A DNA stretch of 64,000 nucleotides, taken from contig NZ_JAEKFT010000001.1 of the NCBI RefSeq assembly GCF_018524365.1, positions 286,273-350,272 of the forward strand, in the 5' to 3' direction. Under the pieces are notes generated by a model. That model did not search any database, had not been told where the DNA came from, and saw nothing but the letters and a program-made list of their open reading frames with translations. The position numbers were made by a program, and so were the translations under genes. This stretch comes from Denitromonas iodatirespirans (GTDB taxonomy: Bacteria > Pseudomonadota > Gammaproteobacteria > Burkholderiales > Rhodocyclaceae). Below, piece after piece: positions 1 through 8,354 of this stretch (position 1 is the first letter of the stretch; each line of letters starts with the position of its first letter).

Positions 1-1387
1 TGAAGGTGGTGAGGTCGCCCTTGCCCATGTTGTCGACCAGGCGGTCCCACTGCGCGGCGAGCTCGTCCACCTGCACCGCGCAGGCGACGGCGCGTGCGGC
101 ATGGCGGCCGATGGTGGAGTGCATGGCGTCGAGCCCGACCTTGATGCCGGCAATGGACGAGACGCGCTCGAGCGTGGCGGTGGCGTAGCGCGCGGTCGGT
201 TCGTGGCCGGCGGCGAGGCCGGCGAGCACGCGCGCCAGCGGGCCGACCTGCATGGGCTTGCCGTAGAAGGTGGGCGACTTGAGCCAGGAGTATTTGCCCT
301 CGTCCTGGAAGTCGGTGTAGTTCGGGGTGGTTTCGCCCTCGTAGGGGTGCAGGCTCTTGTCGTTGCCGCCCTTGTAGTCGTACCACGAGTGCTTGACCGC
401 CTCGCTCACGCCGTCGAGGAAGTACTTGTCGTGGAAGGTGTTGATCGCCTTGAAGGTCGACAGGTCCCCGCCCGCGATATGACCGCCCGGGATGGCGAAT
501 GTCTCGCCTTTGCCGTCGAGCGGGATGTCGGGCACGCACAGGTAGTCGGTGATGCCGCGGCCGACCTGGGTCCACTCGGGGTAGAAGGCGCCGATGGCGG
601 CTACATCCACGAGGTAGACGTTCTTCACGAAGTCGTCGAGCTTGCCGATCCACTCCTTCACCGCGAGCAGGCGCTCCATGGTGAGCACCGACTGCGCATC
701 GAGCGCCAGCGGGTTGGCCACACCGCCCACCGCCACGTTCTGGATGTGCGGGGACTTCGAACCGAGCACCGACACGATCTTGCTGGCGTAGCGCTGCACT
801 TCGAGCGCCTGCAGATAGTGCGACACGGCGAGCAGGTTCACCTCGGGCGTGAGCTTCATCGCCGGGTGGCCCCAGTAGCCGTTGGTGAAGATGCCCAGCT
901 GGCCGGTGCCGACGAAACCTGTGAGCCGCTCCTTGACCTTGGCGAACTCATGCTTCGAGTTACCCGACCAGTTCGACAGGCTCTCGGCGAGGGCGCTGGT
1001 CTTGGCCGGGTCGGCCTTGAGGGCGCTGGTGACGTCCACCCAGTCGAGCGCGGACAGGTGGTAGAAATGCACGATGTGATCGTGGATCGCGTGCGCCAGG
1101 ATGATCAGGTTGCGGATGCTGTTGGCGTTGACCGGGATCTCCAGGTTCAGCGCGTTTTCCACCGCGCGCACCGAGGCGATGGCATGCACCGTGGTGCACA
1201 CCCCGCAGATGCGCTGGGTGATGGCCCAGGCATCGCGCGGGTCGCGCCCGGTGAGGATGTTCTCCACCCCGCGCCACATCTGGCCCGAGGCCCAGGCCTT
1301 GGAGACGCGGCCGTCATTCACTTCCACGTCGACACGCAGATGGCCTTCGATGCGGGTGACGGGGTCGATGGTGATGCGTTGGCTCAT
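1..1387 (-). CDS. hybC: [NiFe] hydrogenase-2 large subunit (partial, C-terminus outside window)
   Basis: Large catalytic subunit of a membrane-bound uptake [NiFe] hydrogenase, the site of H2 oxidation. The protein starts MSQRITIDPVTRIEGHLRV, the typical family N-terminus, and the first nickel-binding motif RICGVC lies at residues 59-64, with Cys61 and Cys64 as expected Ni ligands. About 462 codons are present; the family has about 560, so the C-terminal DPCxxC-type motif and the maturation cleavage site lie beyond base 1. It is the last visible gene of a minus-strand run in the order small subunit, ferredoxin subunit, membrane anchor, large subunit, exactly that of Escherichia coli hybOABC, and starts 13 bases after hybB. 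Maturation genes would be expected beyond the edge. Confidence 0.96.
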   Translation of the reverse strand, partial: MSQRITIDPVTRIEGHLRVDVEVNDGRVSKAWASGQMWRGVENILTGRDPRDAWAITQRICGVCTTVHAIASVRAVENALNLEIPVNANSIRNLIILAHAIHDHIVHFYHLSALDWVDVTSALKADPAKTSALAESLSNWSGNSKHEFAKVKERLTGFVGTGQLGIFTNGYWGHPAMKLTPEVNLLAVSHYLQALEVQRYASKIVSVLGSKSPHIQNVAVGGVANPLALDAQSVLTMERLLAVKEWIGKLDDFVKNVYLVDVAAIGAFYPEWTQVGRGITDYLCVPDIPLDGKGETFAIPGGHIAGGDLSTFKAINTFHDKYFLDGVSEAVKHSWYDYKGGNDKSLHPYEGETTPNYTDFQDEGKYSWLKSPTFYGKPMQVGPLARVLAGLAAGHEPTARYATATLERVSSIAGIKVGLDAMHSTIGRHAARAVACAVQVDELAAQWDRLVDNMGKGDLTTF

Positions 1388-1400
1388 GACTGGGTTCTCC

Positions 1401-2564
1401 TCAATGGGCACCGTGCACCGCGTCTTCGCGCGGCAGCACCGGGAAGCGGCGGGTAATGACGATGTAGGCAAGAATCTCGATGGCGAACATGCCGAAGGTG
1501 ACCAGCATCTCGGGCACGGACGGGAAGTAACTCCAGCCCTCGCCGGTGTCGTAGCCGACCAGGAAGGCGTTGATGCGCAGCAGCACGCCGCCGAGCATCA
1601 GCAGCGCGCCGGCCACGAAGAGCCGCGCCGGGTTGCGCCGCGCGGCCTGGGCGCGCAGCAGCACGAAGGGCGCGACGAAGCAGGCTGTCTCGAGCCAGAA
1701 CATGGCCGCCTGCACGCTGCCCTCGAAGGCATAGCCGAGCGCGCCGCGGACGATGAGATCGCCGAAGCGCACCGCCAGGAACACGCCGAGCATGCCGAGC
1801 ATGATCTTGGAGAGCGGCGTGAGCAGGTGCATCTCGATCGTGCGCCGGTAGCCGGCCGCCGCCAGGCAGGACTCGAACAGCACCACGGCGTAGCCCATGG
1901 TGATGGCCGAGATCAGGAAGATCAGCGGCAGCACGATGCTCTGCCACAGCGGGTGGATCTGCGTGCCGAAAACCACCAGCAAGGAGCCGAGCGAGCTCTG
2001 GTGCATCATCGGCAGTACGGTGCCCAGGGCGATGAAGAAGAACATCGCCTTGTTCACCTTGCGCCTGGCGTCCTTCATGCCCCACTTCTCGAAGAAAGTC
2101 GGCGAGAACTCGATCCACATCACCACGATGTAGAGCGAGATGCAGGCGGCCACCTCGAACATCACCGAGTTGGGCGAGGCATAGCCGGGCGCGAGGATGT
2201 GCCAGAAGTTCCACCAGCGGCCGAGGTCGAACAGCACGCCGACGCCGGCCAGCGTGTAGCCGAAGAGGCTGGCCAGCAGCGCCGGGCGCACCAGCGGGTG
2301 GTACTCGCCCTTGTTGAAGATGTACACCAGCATGGCCACCGAGAAGCCGCCGCAGGCGAAGGCCGAGCCGATCACCACGTCGGCCACCACCCAGATGCCC
2401 CAGGGGTAGCCGTCGTTGAGATTCGTCACTGTCCCCAGGCCATAGACGAAGCGCACGGCGAGGATCGCCAGCGCGGCCAGAATCAGCACGCCGAGCACGA
2501 AGGTGACCGGCGACAACAGCCGCCCGCCGACCGGTGCCGGCGCAGCGTGTGCGTGCTTAGTCAT
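1401..2564 (-). CDS. hybB: Hydrogenase-2 integral membrane subunit HybB (NrfD family)
   Basis: Polytopic membrane anchor that passes hydrogenase electrons to the quinone pool. The 387-aa product has about ten hydrophobic segments and the NrfD/PsrC-family look (for example YPWGIWVVADVVIGSAFACGG near the N-terminus). A start 21 bases further upstream is open, but the ATG at 2564 has a strong GAAGGAGG site five bases ahead and was chosen; this gives an 8-base overlap with the end of hybA, indicating translational coupling. HybB-type anchors lack the haem ligands of HyaC-type cytochrome b subunits, so quinone reduction is expected to run through the HybA clusters. Confidence 0.93.
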   Translation of the reverse strand: MTKHAHAAPAPVGGRLLSPVTFVLGVLILAALAILAVRFVYGLGTVTNLNDGYPWGIWVVADVVIGSAFACGGFSVAMLVYIFNKGEYHPLVRPALLASLFGYTLAGVGVLFDLGRWWNFWHILAPGYASPNSVMFEVAACISLYIVVMWIEFSPTFFEKWGMKDARRKVNKAMFFFIALGTVLPMMHQSSLGSLLVVFGTQIHPLWQSIVLPLIFLISAITMGYAVVLFESCLAAAGYRRTIEMHLLTPLSKIMLGMLGVFLAVRFGDLIVRGALGYAFEGSVQAAMFWLETACFVAPFVLLRAQAARRNPARLFVAGALLMLGGVLLRINAFLVGYDTGEGWSYFPSVPEMLVTFGMFAIEILAYIVITRRFPVLPREDAVHGAH

Positions 2565-3540
2565 GATCGCCTCCTTCGTCGTCATGCTTCACATTGCGCT
2601 TGGCCACCCAGGTCATCGCGCCGAGCACCGCCAACGGCAGCACCAGGCCGCCGTACAGCGTGTGCTGCAAGGTCTCGGACTGCGAGGAGAACGAGCGCTC
2701 GGGCAGCGGCCGGTGGCCGAGTTTGTCGAATGGCACCGCCGCCAGCTTGAGCATCTGCGTGCCGCCGACTTCTTTCTCGCCGTAGATGTGCTGCACATAG
2801 ACCGGCGCCGGGCCGTTCCACGACGGCTGGTCGCCAGTCGTGAGGTTGCCGCGCGGCCAGGTGGTCTCGGCGCCTGGGGTGAGGGCCAGCCGGCGCTTCG
2901 CCTCGGCCTTGAGCTCACTGACCTTGCCGAACAGCGTCGCACCGGTCGGGCACACCTCGGCACAGGCGGCGTACTTGCCCTCGGGCAGGCGATGGCGGCA
3001 CAGCTCGCACTTGCCGATCTTGCCGGTGGGCGAGTCGTAGTCGTACTTGGGGATGCCGAACGGGCAGGCCGCCACGCAGTAGCGGCAGCCGATGCAGGCG
3101 TCGGGGTCGTAGCCGACGATGCCGGTCACCGGGTCCTTGGTCATCGCCGACACCGGGCAGGCCGACACGCAGCTCGGATCCACGCAGTGCAGGCAGGAAC
3201 TCTTCATGAAGGCGTAGCCGTCCTGCACCTGATCCTTGTGCATGCCGCTGCCGTCGACATAGGCCTTGATCACGTTGAAGGTCTTGGCGGTGGTGTCGAC
3301 CGGCACATCCCAGGCCGCCTCGATCGGCGTGGCGTAGTCCAGCGGCAGGCCGTTGGCGTCCTTGCAGGCGGCCACGCAGGCCTTGCAGCCGATGCACAGG
3401 GTCGAATCGAAGAGCAGGCCCACCGCGTCGGGTGAGATCTGGGCATTGCCGCGCGCACTGGCGTCGGTGCAGGTGGCGGCGCCCGCCACCGCTGCACTGC
3501 CGGCCAGGGCGCGCTTCAGAAAGTCGCGCCGGCTGGCCAT
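2557..3540 (-). CDS. hybA: Hydrogenase-2 Tat-exported ferredoxin subunit HybA
   Basis: Periplasmic 4Fe-4S electron-transfer subunit linking the HybO/HybC dimer to HybB. The 327-aa protein begins MASRRDFLKRAL, a twin-arginine signal, followed by repeated cysteine clusters such as CIGCKACVAAC, CVDPSCVSACP and CIGCRYCVAACPFG that fit four [4Fe-4S] centres. Near the C-terminus a hydrophobic stretch (GGLVLPLAVLGAMTWVA) followed by KRN matches the C-terminal membrane anchor of E. coli HybA. It begins one base after hybO ends. Confidence 0.95.
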   Translation of the reverse strand: MASRRDFLKRALAGSAAVAGAATCTDASARGNAQISPDAVGLLFDSTLCIGCKACVAACKDANGLPLDYATPIEAAWDVPVDTTAKTFNVIKAYVDGSGMHKDQVQDGYAFMKSSCLHCVDPSCVSACPVSAMTKDPVTGIVGYDPDACIGCRYCVAACPFGIPKYDYDSPTGKIGKCELCRHRLPEGKYAACAEVCPTGATLFGKVSELKAEAKRRLALTPGAETTWPRGNLTTGDQPSWNGPAPVYVQHIYGEKEVGGTQMLKLAAVPFDKLGHRPLPERSFSSQSETLQHTLYGGLVLPLAVLGAMTWVAKRNVKHDDEGGDHD

Positions 3541-3541
3541 G

Positions 3542-4699
3542 TCACACCTCGCTCTTGTCGGTGTTCGCCTCGGCCTCGGCGTGCTGCTTGCCGAGATTGC
3601 GCGCCAGCACCGCGCCGGCGCCGGCCGCCGCGCCGGCCACCCCGGCCAGTACCGCCGCCGAACCCAGCGTGGCGCCCTGCCCCTGCGATTCGTGCAGGCC
3701 CGGATACATCGCCGGCGGCTCGACGTTCTTCACCTTGGCGAGCATGTGGATCGGCTTGGTAAAGCCCACGCCTTCCTCGGTGCAGCCAATACAGGGGTGG
3801 CCGCAGCCCACCGGCCAGGTGCCGGCGCCGGCATCGCCGAACAGCACGGTCGGGCAGTTGGCGTAGGTCTCGGGCCCCTTGCAGCCGAGCTTGTAGAGGC
3901 AGTAGCCCTTGCGATGGCCGTCGTCGCCGAACTGCAGCGCGAAGCGGCCGGCGTCGAAGTGCGCGCGGCGCTCGCAGTTCTCATGCACCAGGCGCGAGTA
4001 GGCGAACAGCGGGCGGTTGAGGTGATCGACCGGCGGCAGGCTACCGAAGGTGAGGAAGTGCACCACCGTGGCCAGGAAGTTGTAGGGGTTGGGCGGGCAG
4101 CCGGGGATGGTGACCACCGGCTTGTCGATGATCTTGTTCACCCCCACCGCGCCGGTCGGGTTCGGATCGGTCGAGGGCATGCCGCCCCACGACGCACAGG
4201 AGCCGATGGCGATCACCGCCGCGGCATGCTCGGCGCACTCGCGGGTCAGCTCGATCGCCGTCTTGTTGCCCACCTTGCAATACACCCCGCCGTCGCGCGT
4301 CGGAATCGCCCCTTCGACCACCAGCAGGTACTTGCCCTTGTTGGCCGCCATGGCCGCATTGCGCGCGGCCTCCACCTGGTGGCCGGCGGCGGCGAACAGG
4401 GTCTCGTGGTAGTCGAGGGAGATGACGTCGAGGATCAGCTTTTCGAGCGTGGGGTGCTCGGCGCGCAGCATCGACTCGGTACAGCCGGTGCATTCCTGAA
4501 AATGCAGCCAGATCACCGACGGCCTTTTGGCCGCCTCCATGGCCTGCTGCACCGCCGCCTCGGCGCCCTTGGGCAAGCCCAGCGTGGTGGCCAGCGTGGC
4601 GCAGAACTGCATGAAACTGCGCCGGCTCATCTCGAGGCGCTTCTCGATCGGGCGCGCCGTCGTGGCGACACCCGCGTGGTCGTTCGAACTGGGAACCAT
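3542..4699 (-). CDS. hybO: [NiFe] hydrogenase-2 small subunit
   Basis: Iron-sulfur subunit of the uptake hydrogenase, exported folded with HybC through the Tat system. From the ATG at 4699 the product has 385 aa, with a twin-arginine motif SRRSFM at residues 25-30 and the proximal cluster motif ECTGCTESMLR soon after; later cysteines sit in CPPNPYNF, CKGPETYANC and GHPCIGCTEEG contexts as in E. coli HybO. The same frame is open from a GTG at 4771, but the ATG has a purine-rich GGGGGGAG ahead of it and gives a signal peptide of normal length. It is first in the operon, so regulation is expected from the AT-rich region upstream. Confidence 0.94.
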   Translation of the reverse strand: MVPSSNDHAGVATTARPIEKRLEMSRRSFMQFCATLATTLGLPKGAEAAVQQAMEAAKRPSVIWLHFQECTGCTESMLRAEHPTLEKLILDVISLDYHETLFAAAGHQVEAARNAAMAANKGKYLLVVEGAIPTRDGGVYCKVGNKTAIELTRECAEHAAAVIAIGSCASWGGMPSTDPNPTGAVGVNKIIDKPVVTIPGCPPNPYNFLATVVHFLTFGSLPPVDHLNRPLFAYSRLVHENCERRAHFDAGRFALQFGDDGHRKGYCLYKLGCKGPETYANCPTVLFGDAGAGTWPVGCGHPCIGCTEEGVGFTKPIHMLAKVKNVEPPAMYPGLHESQGQGATLGSAAVLAGVAGAAAGAGAVLARNLGKQHAEAEANTDKSEV

Positions 4700-4913
4700 G
4701 TCTCCCCCCTGTGCCAGATGCCGGTGCTCCGCGGCACCGTTGGGAGGAGTCACTACCAAGAAGCGTGCCACCCGGACGGTGGCACAAAAGTCGTTTTATT
4801 TCATTGGCTTGGCTAACGCCGCCGCGCAGACGGTCGGCCGCGGCCTGAACACCCGGCGGCCGAAAAAGGAAACTTGATTACCAGCCAAATCATCGCTGCG
4901 ACATCGTTTATTT

Positions 4914-4927
4914 TTGATATATATCAA
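4914..4927. promoter_or_regulatory. FNR/ANR-type binding site 1
   Basis: TTGATATATATCAA, a perfect match to the FNR/ANR consensus TTGAT-N4-ATCAA, about 215 bases upstream of the chosen hybO start. Anaerobic activation of an uptake hydrogenase by FNR-type regulators is well known; that this site serves hyb is inferred from position. Confidence 0.75.
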
Positions 4928-4970
4928 TTAGTTGCATAAACACACCGCCTTTCCACATGGAACATCGGAC

Positions 4971-5000
4971 AAAAACCGGAAACCTGACTCCCGGTTTTTT
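4971..5000. terminator. Bidirectional terminator-like hairpin after the LysE gene
   Basis: Stem AAAAACCGG (4971-4979) and CCGGTTTTT (4991-4999) with an 11-base loop. Both strands end in a T-run, so it can act in either direction. On the minus strand it lies just after the LysE-type gene and would isolate that gene from hyb. Confidence 0.7.
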
Positions 5001-5013
5001 TGATACATATCAA
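5000..5013. promoter_or_regulatory. FNR/ANR-type binding site 2
   Basis: TTGATACATATCAA, a second perfect TTGAT-N4-ATCAA palindrome, 86 bases from the first and directly after the stop codon of the LysE-type gene. On the minus strand it lies upstream of the terminator hairpin relative to hyb, so its target is less obvious than that of site 1. Confidence 0.65.
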
Positions 5014-5016
5014 TTT

Positions 5017-5631
5017 TCAGCGATTCGATGAGGCCGCCAGTGCCGCACCGGCACCGATGAACAGGCCGCCGAACAGTCGGTTCTGCATCCGCTGCACCCG
5101 CACACTGGCCAGCCACGGGCGTATCCGGGCGGCGAGCCCCGCATAGCAGGACATGACCACCACATCCACCGCCACCATGGTCGCGCCGATGATGGTGAAC
5201 TGCAGCCACTCCGAACCGCCCGGCCGGATGAACTGGGGCACCAGCGCGGCGATGAAGACGATGGCCTTGGGGTTGGTGAGATTGACCAGCACGCCCGAGG
5301 TGAAGAGCCGTTGCCGGCGCGCCAGCGGCGCACTGCCGAGCCCGTGCGGAACCGCGCGCCACTTCTGGATGCCCAGCCACACCAGATACAACGCACCGAC
5401 AACCTTGAGCACCAGAAACGCGGTTGCCGAAGCGGCAAGCACCGCCCCCAGCCCCGCACCGATGATCGCCAGCTGGATCAGCAAGGCCAGTTGCAGGCCG
5501 GCAATGGCGCGCGCCGCCGCGGCAAAGCCATGCTGCGCGCCCACGCTCAGGGTCATCACCGCACCGGGCCCGGGCGTCAGCGAGATGATGATCGATGCCG
5601 CCAGAAAGGCCAGCCAGAGATGTCCATCCAT
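5017..5631 (-). CDS. LysE/RhtB-family exporter
   Basis: Inner-membrane exporter of the LysE/RhtB (amino acid efflux) superfamily. The 204-aa product starts MDGHLWLAFLAASIIISLTPGPGAVM, with the STPGP-like signature in the first helix, and has about six hydrophobic segments; LVNLTNPKAIVFIAALVPQF is the second conserved family region. The substrate cannot be read from sequence. It stands alone on the minus strand, divergent from the GST gene. Confidence 0.88.
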   Translation of the reverse strand: MDGHLWLAFLAASIIISLTPGPGAVMTLSVGAQHGFAAAARAIAGLQLALLIQLAIIGAGLGAVLAASATAFLVLKVVGALYLVWLGIQKWRAVPHGLGSAPLARRQRLFTSGVLVNLTNPKAIVFIAALVPQFIRPGGSEWLQFTIIGATMVAVDVVVMSCYAGLAARIRPWLASVRVQRMQNRLFGGLFIGAGAALAASSNR

Positions 5632-5736
5632 GTGTCATGCTCCTCAAGGAAACGACCGGGCCGCCCCGGCGTCCTGGCCCCTTCGGGGGCGCTCAGAATG
5701 TGTCATACCATGCCGTCAACACCGCCGGAGAACAAG

Positions 5737-6372
5737 ATGCTGACCGTTTTTGGCTGCCCCAACAGCCGCTCGCTGCGCACCGTCTGGGCGCTGGAAGAAG
5801 CCGGCGCCGACTACGACTATGTGTTCGTGGACCTCTTCAAGGGCGCAGGCCGCCAGCCCGCCTTCCTGGCCATCAACCCGGCCGGCAAGGTGCCGGCCCT
5901 CAGGCTGGACGACGGTTCGGTGATCACCGAAACCGGCGCCATCGGCCTATGGATCGCCGAACACTTTCCGGATGCCGACCTCCTGCCCACCGAAGCCAGC
6001 GCCCGGACGCAAGCGCTGCGCTGGCTGTGCTTCTGCCTCACGGAGCTGGAACAGCCCCTGTGGACCATCGCCAAGCATCGCTTCGCCCTGCCGGAGAAGC
6101 GTCGCCTGCCGGCGATCGAAGACACCGCCCGCTGGGAATTCAACACCGCCGCCGCGTTGCTCGCCCGGCATCTCGAAGCAACGCCCTGGCTGGCCGGCGA
6201 TCGCTTCAGCCTCGCCGACATCTTCGCCAGCCACTGCCTGGCATGGGCCAAATCCGCCAAAGTGTCCCTGGAAGGCGCGGTGCTGCCAAGCTATCTTGAA
6301 CGCAACTGGGCCCGCCCGTCCCTGCAACGCGCCCTCACCCGCGAAGCGGCCGAAAAGGAGCAACAATCATGA
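5737..6372 (+). CDS. Glutathione S-transferase family protein
   Basis: Cytosolic GST-fold protein of 211 aa. The N-terminal thioredoxin-like half (MLTVFGCPNSRSLRTVWALEE) carries the NPAGKVPALRLDDG loop and the ITETGAI segment that contacts the gamma-glutamyl group of glutathione; the C-terminal helical half has FSLADIFASHCL, the usual N-capping motif. The ATG at 5737 follows GGAG at good spacing; an in-frame ATG at 5710 lacks this. The gene overlaps the following LysE gene by four bases (ATGA), so the pair is probably translated together. Confidence 0.88.
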   Translation: MLTVFGCPNSRSLRTVWALEEAGADYDYVFVDLFKGAGRQPAFLAINPAGKVPALRLDDGSVITETGAIGLWIAEHFPDADLLPTEASARTQALRWLCFCLTELEQPLWTIAKHRFALPEKRRLPAIEDTARWEFNTAAALLARHLEATPWLAGDRFSLADIFASHCLAWAKSAKVSLEGAVLPSYLERNWARPSLQRALTREAAEKEQQS

Positions 6373-6986
6373 CACTCACCTCCGCCCTGGCACTCGCCGG
6401 CGCCGTCTTCGTGCTGGCCGTGACGCCCGGCCCGGCCGTGGCCAGCATCACCGCCCGCACGCTCGGCTCGGGGCTCGGCGCGGCCTTGTGGCATGTGGCC
6501 GGCATCGCGCTGGGCGACATCGTGCTGATCGCCCTGGCCTGCCTGGGCATGACCACGCTGGCGCAGAACTACGGCGAGGTGTTTCTGGCGGTGAAGTGGC
6601 TCGGCGCCGCCTACCTGATCTGGCTGGGCATCGGCGCCTTGCGCGGCGACGACACGCCCCCGGCGGAGTTGCCGCCCGGCCCCTCGGCCGGCTATTTCAA
6701 GGATGCGCTCACCGGCCTCCTGACCACGCTCGGCAACCCCAAGGCGATTCTCTTCTACGCCGCCTTCTTCCCGACCTTCATCGATCTGGCGAGCATCACC
6801 TTTGTCGACTTCCTGCTGGTGTGTGCCATCGCCTGCTCGATGGTCTTCGTGGTGCTGGCCGGCTACGCCCTGCTGGCCGCCCGGGCGCGCCGCCTGCTGC
6901 GCGACCGGCGGGCAGTCCGCGCCATGAACCGGGTCTCAGGCGGGGTGCTGGTCGGCACCGGCGTAGTCATTGCCGCCCGTAGCTGA
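6369..6986 (+). CDS. LysE/RhtB-family exporter
   Basis: Second LysE-superfamily exporter in this neighbourhood, 205 aa, starting MTLTSALALAGAVFVLAVTPGPAVASI with the TPGP signature in the first helix and TTLGNPKAILFYAAFFPTF as the second conserved segment. AAAAGGAG precedes the start, which overlaps the GST stop codon. Coupling to a GST hints at export of an amino-acid-like or conjugated compound, but this is inference. Its last 51 bases overlap the end of the convergent YiiX-like gene. Confidence 0.87.
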   Translation: MTLTSALALAGAVFVLAVTPGPAVASITARTLGSGLGAALWHVAGIALGDIVLIALACLGMTTLAQNYGEVFLAVKWLGAAYLIWLGIGALRGDDTPPAELPPGPSAGYFKDALTGLLTTLGNPKAILFYAAFFPTFIDLASITFVDFLLVCAIACSMVFVVLAGYALLAARARRLLRDRRAVRAMNRVSGGVLVGTGVVIAARS

Positions 6987-7775
6987 GGCGTCGCCCACGC
7001 GCGGCGCGTCCCACACCAGCGACCGGTAGTCCAGCCCGCCATCGATGCTCGGCTTGATGATCGCGAAATAAGGCGAGATGTCGAAGTCTCGCGGCGTAAA
7101 CAGGCTGTGATGCCGCACGCGCAGCACCTCGGTTTCGCAGCTATTGCAGTGACGCGGATCGCCCGGCCGCGACGGGCGCCGGATCACCTCCGGCAGGATC
7201 GGATAGCCGATGCTCTGGAAGGCCTGCGCAATCAGCGTCGAGCAGATCGCCCGTGTCGGCTCACCGCTGCCGAGCGACAACAGGCGACGCCGGAAGCGCG
7301 TCGGCACCGGCGGCGTCGGCAGCAGGTAGCGCGCCAGATCGACGATGTTCTTCAGGTCGTACTGGTAGCCGATACGTGATACGGCGTAGGCGATCACCGC
7401 CTGGCGGTCCTTGATGCTCAGCCCGACCGGCCGGCAGATGCGCGTGTGCATGCCGTCGTATTTGGACAGCGACACCGCCTCGACGCCATTTTCGGTATCG
7501 GCTTCGATCAGCACCAGCGGCTCGCTGGTCGGCCCCGACACGACCCCCGGGCCGATATACAGGGCCGCGTGCGACCAGGTGGACTGGGTGAGGTACTTGA
7601 TGGCAGCACTGATGCGGCGGTTGCCCTCGACCAACAGGATGTCGCCGGGCAGAAGCGCGCGCTGCAGGCGTTCGGCAGAATGCGTGGCCAGCGGCGTGTA
7701 GCTCGGCAGTTCGGCATTCAGGTAGCTCGCCAGCAAACGACCGATGCCGCGCAGTATCCGGTTCGCCATCGACAC
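6936..7775 (-). CDS. YiiX/YebB-like permuted papain-fold (NlpC/P60-type) protein
   Basis: 279-aa protein of the circularly permuted NlpC/P60 group (YiiX/YaeF type, peptidase family C92-like), expected to hydrolyse amide or ester bonds in cell-wall or lipid substrates. The permuted order is visible: the catalytic His comes first in STWSHAALYIGPG, after the conserved PGDILLVEGNRRIS segment, and the nucleophilic Cys later in AICSTLIAQAF. There is no clear signal peptide. The C-terminal tail, antisense to the end of the LysE gene, is low in complexity and may not be conserved. Confidence 0.8.
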   Translation of the reverse strand: MSMANRILRGIGRLLASYLNAELPSYTPLATHSAERLQRALLPGDILLVEGNRRISAAIKYLTQSTWSHAALYIGPGVVSGPTSEPLVLIEADTENGVEAVSLSKYDGMHTRICRPVGLSIKDRQAVIAYAVSRIGYQYDLKNIVDLARYLLPTPPVPTRFRRRLLSLGSGEPTRAICSTLIAQAFQSIGYPILPEVIRRPSRPGDPRHCNSCETEVLRVRHHSLFTPRDFDISPYFAIIKPSIDGGLDYRSLVWDAPRVGDASATGGNDYAGADQHPA

Positions 7776-7798
7776 GCCTCATGATTCAGGGTCCGCCG

Positions 7799-8221
7799 TC
7801 AGCTTACAACGGATCGCACGCCCCCCTCCGTGAACACCGGCACGCCGCTTCGACGCCGTCGCGCGGCATGGCGCACCACCCGCAGGCGCCGGCGCAACAC
7901 GGGCTGCGCGAGCGCCTGGGTCACCGGCAGACGCAGGCCACCCCGAAGCCCGGACGGCAAGGCCAGCGCCGGATGCAGCCGGCGCCACAGCTGTACATAC
8001 ATCACCGTCATCAGCACCGCCTGCACCGACATCGCCACGCCAGCCACGGCAAACAAGACCCACGCGTGACTGTCGGCGAAGGCCGGGTGCAAGGCGCCGC
8101 CGAACACGGCAATTACCAAGGCGGCGAGAAAATTGAGCACCGCCACCCCGCCCATCGCAACAATGACCAGCGGCCAGACTTTTTCCAGCAGGACTTCGGG
8201 GGGTAGGTCGGAAGGGCGCAT
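7799..8221 (-). CDS. Small membrane protein of unknown function
   Basis: From the ATG at 8221 (preceded by GGAGAGAG) the product has 140 aa. Two hydrophobic segments, LVIVAMGGVAVLNFLAALVIAVF and WVLFAVAGVAMSVQAVLMTVMYV, are followed by an Arg-rich cytoplasmic-looking tail. The frame is open 28 codons further upstream but the extension looks non-coding. I do not recognise a family. It lies alone between the ilvD terminator and the YiiX-like gene, in the same direction as both. Confidence 0.6.
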   Translation of the reverse strand: MRPSDLPPEVLLEKVWPLVIVAMGGVAVLNFLAALVIAVFGGALHPAFADSHAWVLFAVAGVAMSVQAVLMTVMYVQLWRRLHPALALPSGLRGGLRLPVTQALAQPVLRRRLRVVRHAARRRRSGVPVFTEGGVRSVVS

Positions 8222-8303
8222 CGGCTCTCTCCGCAACGACGACTCATACTCCTGAGAGACGCCCACCCGCGCGAGGTTCCCGGCGCCCACGGCAGGCGGG
8301 CGC

Positions 8304-8329
8304 AAAAAAGGGCCGCCCCGAGGCGGCCC
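8304..8329 (-). terminator. Rho-independent terminator after ilvD
   Basis: On the minus strand a perfect 8-bp stem GGGCCGCC/GGCGGCCC with a 4-base loop is followed by six T residues, 26 bases past the ilvD stop. Confidence 0.9.
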
Positions 8330-8354
8330 TTGGCACGCGTGCGAGCGCTGGCGT

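Larger units (their letters stand above)
4700..5016 (-). promoter_or_regulatory. Upstream regulatory region of the hyb operon
   Basis: A 317-base stretch with no convincing gene, much more AT-rich than its surroundings. It holds two perfect FNR-type palindromes, a bidirectional terminator-like hairpin and, at 4765-4785, an 8-bp perfect stem (GTGCCACC/GGTGGCAC, 5-base loop) that would lie in the 5' leader of the hybO transcript and overlaps the alternative GTG start. No -10 element is unambiguous. Confidence 0.6.

Noticed and set aside
2565..2585. HybB start seven codons upstream (2585).
   Set aside because: The ATG at 2564 has an excellent GAAGGAGG site; the upstream ATG has none and lies deeper in hybA.
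4699..4771. Longer HybO starting at the GTG at 4771.
   Set aside because: It would place 72 extra bases before the twin-arginine signal and overlaps a hairpin; the ATG at 4699 has a purine-rich ribosome site and gives a normal Tat leader.
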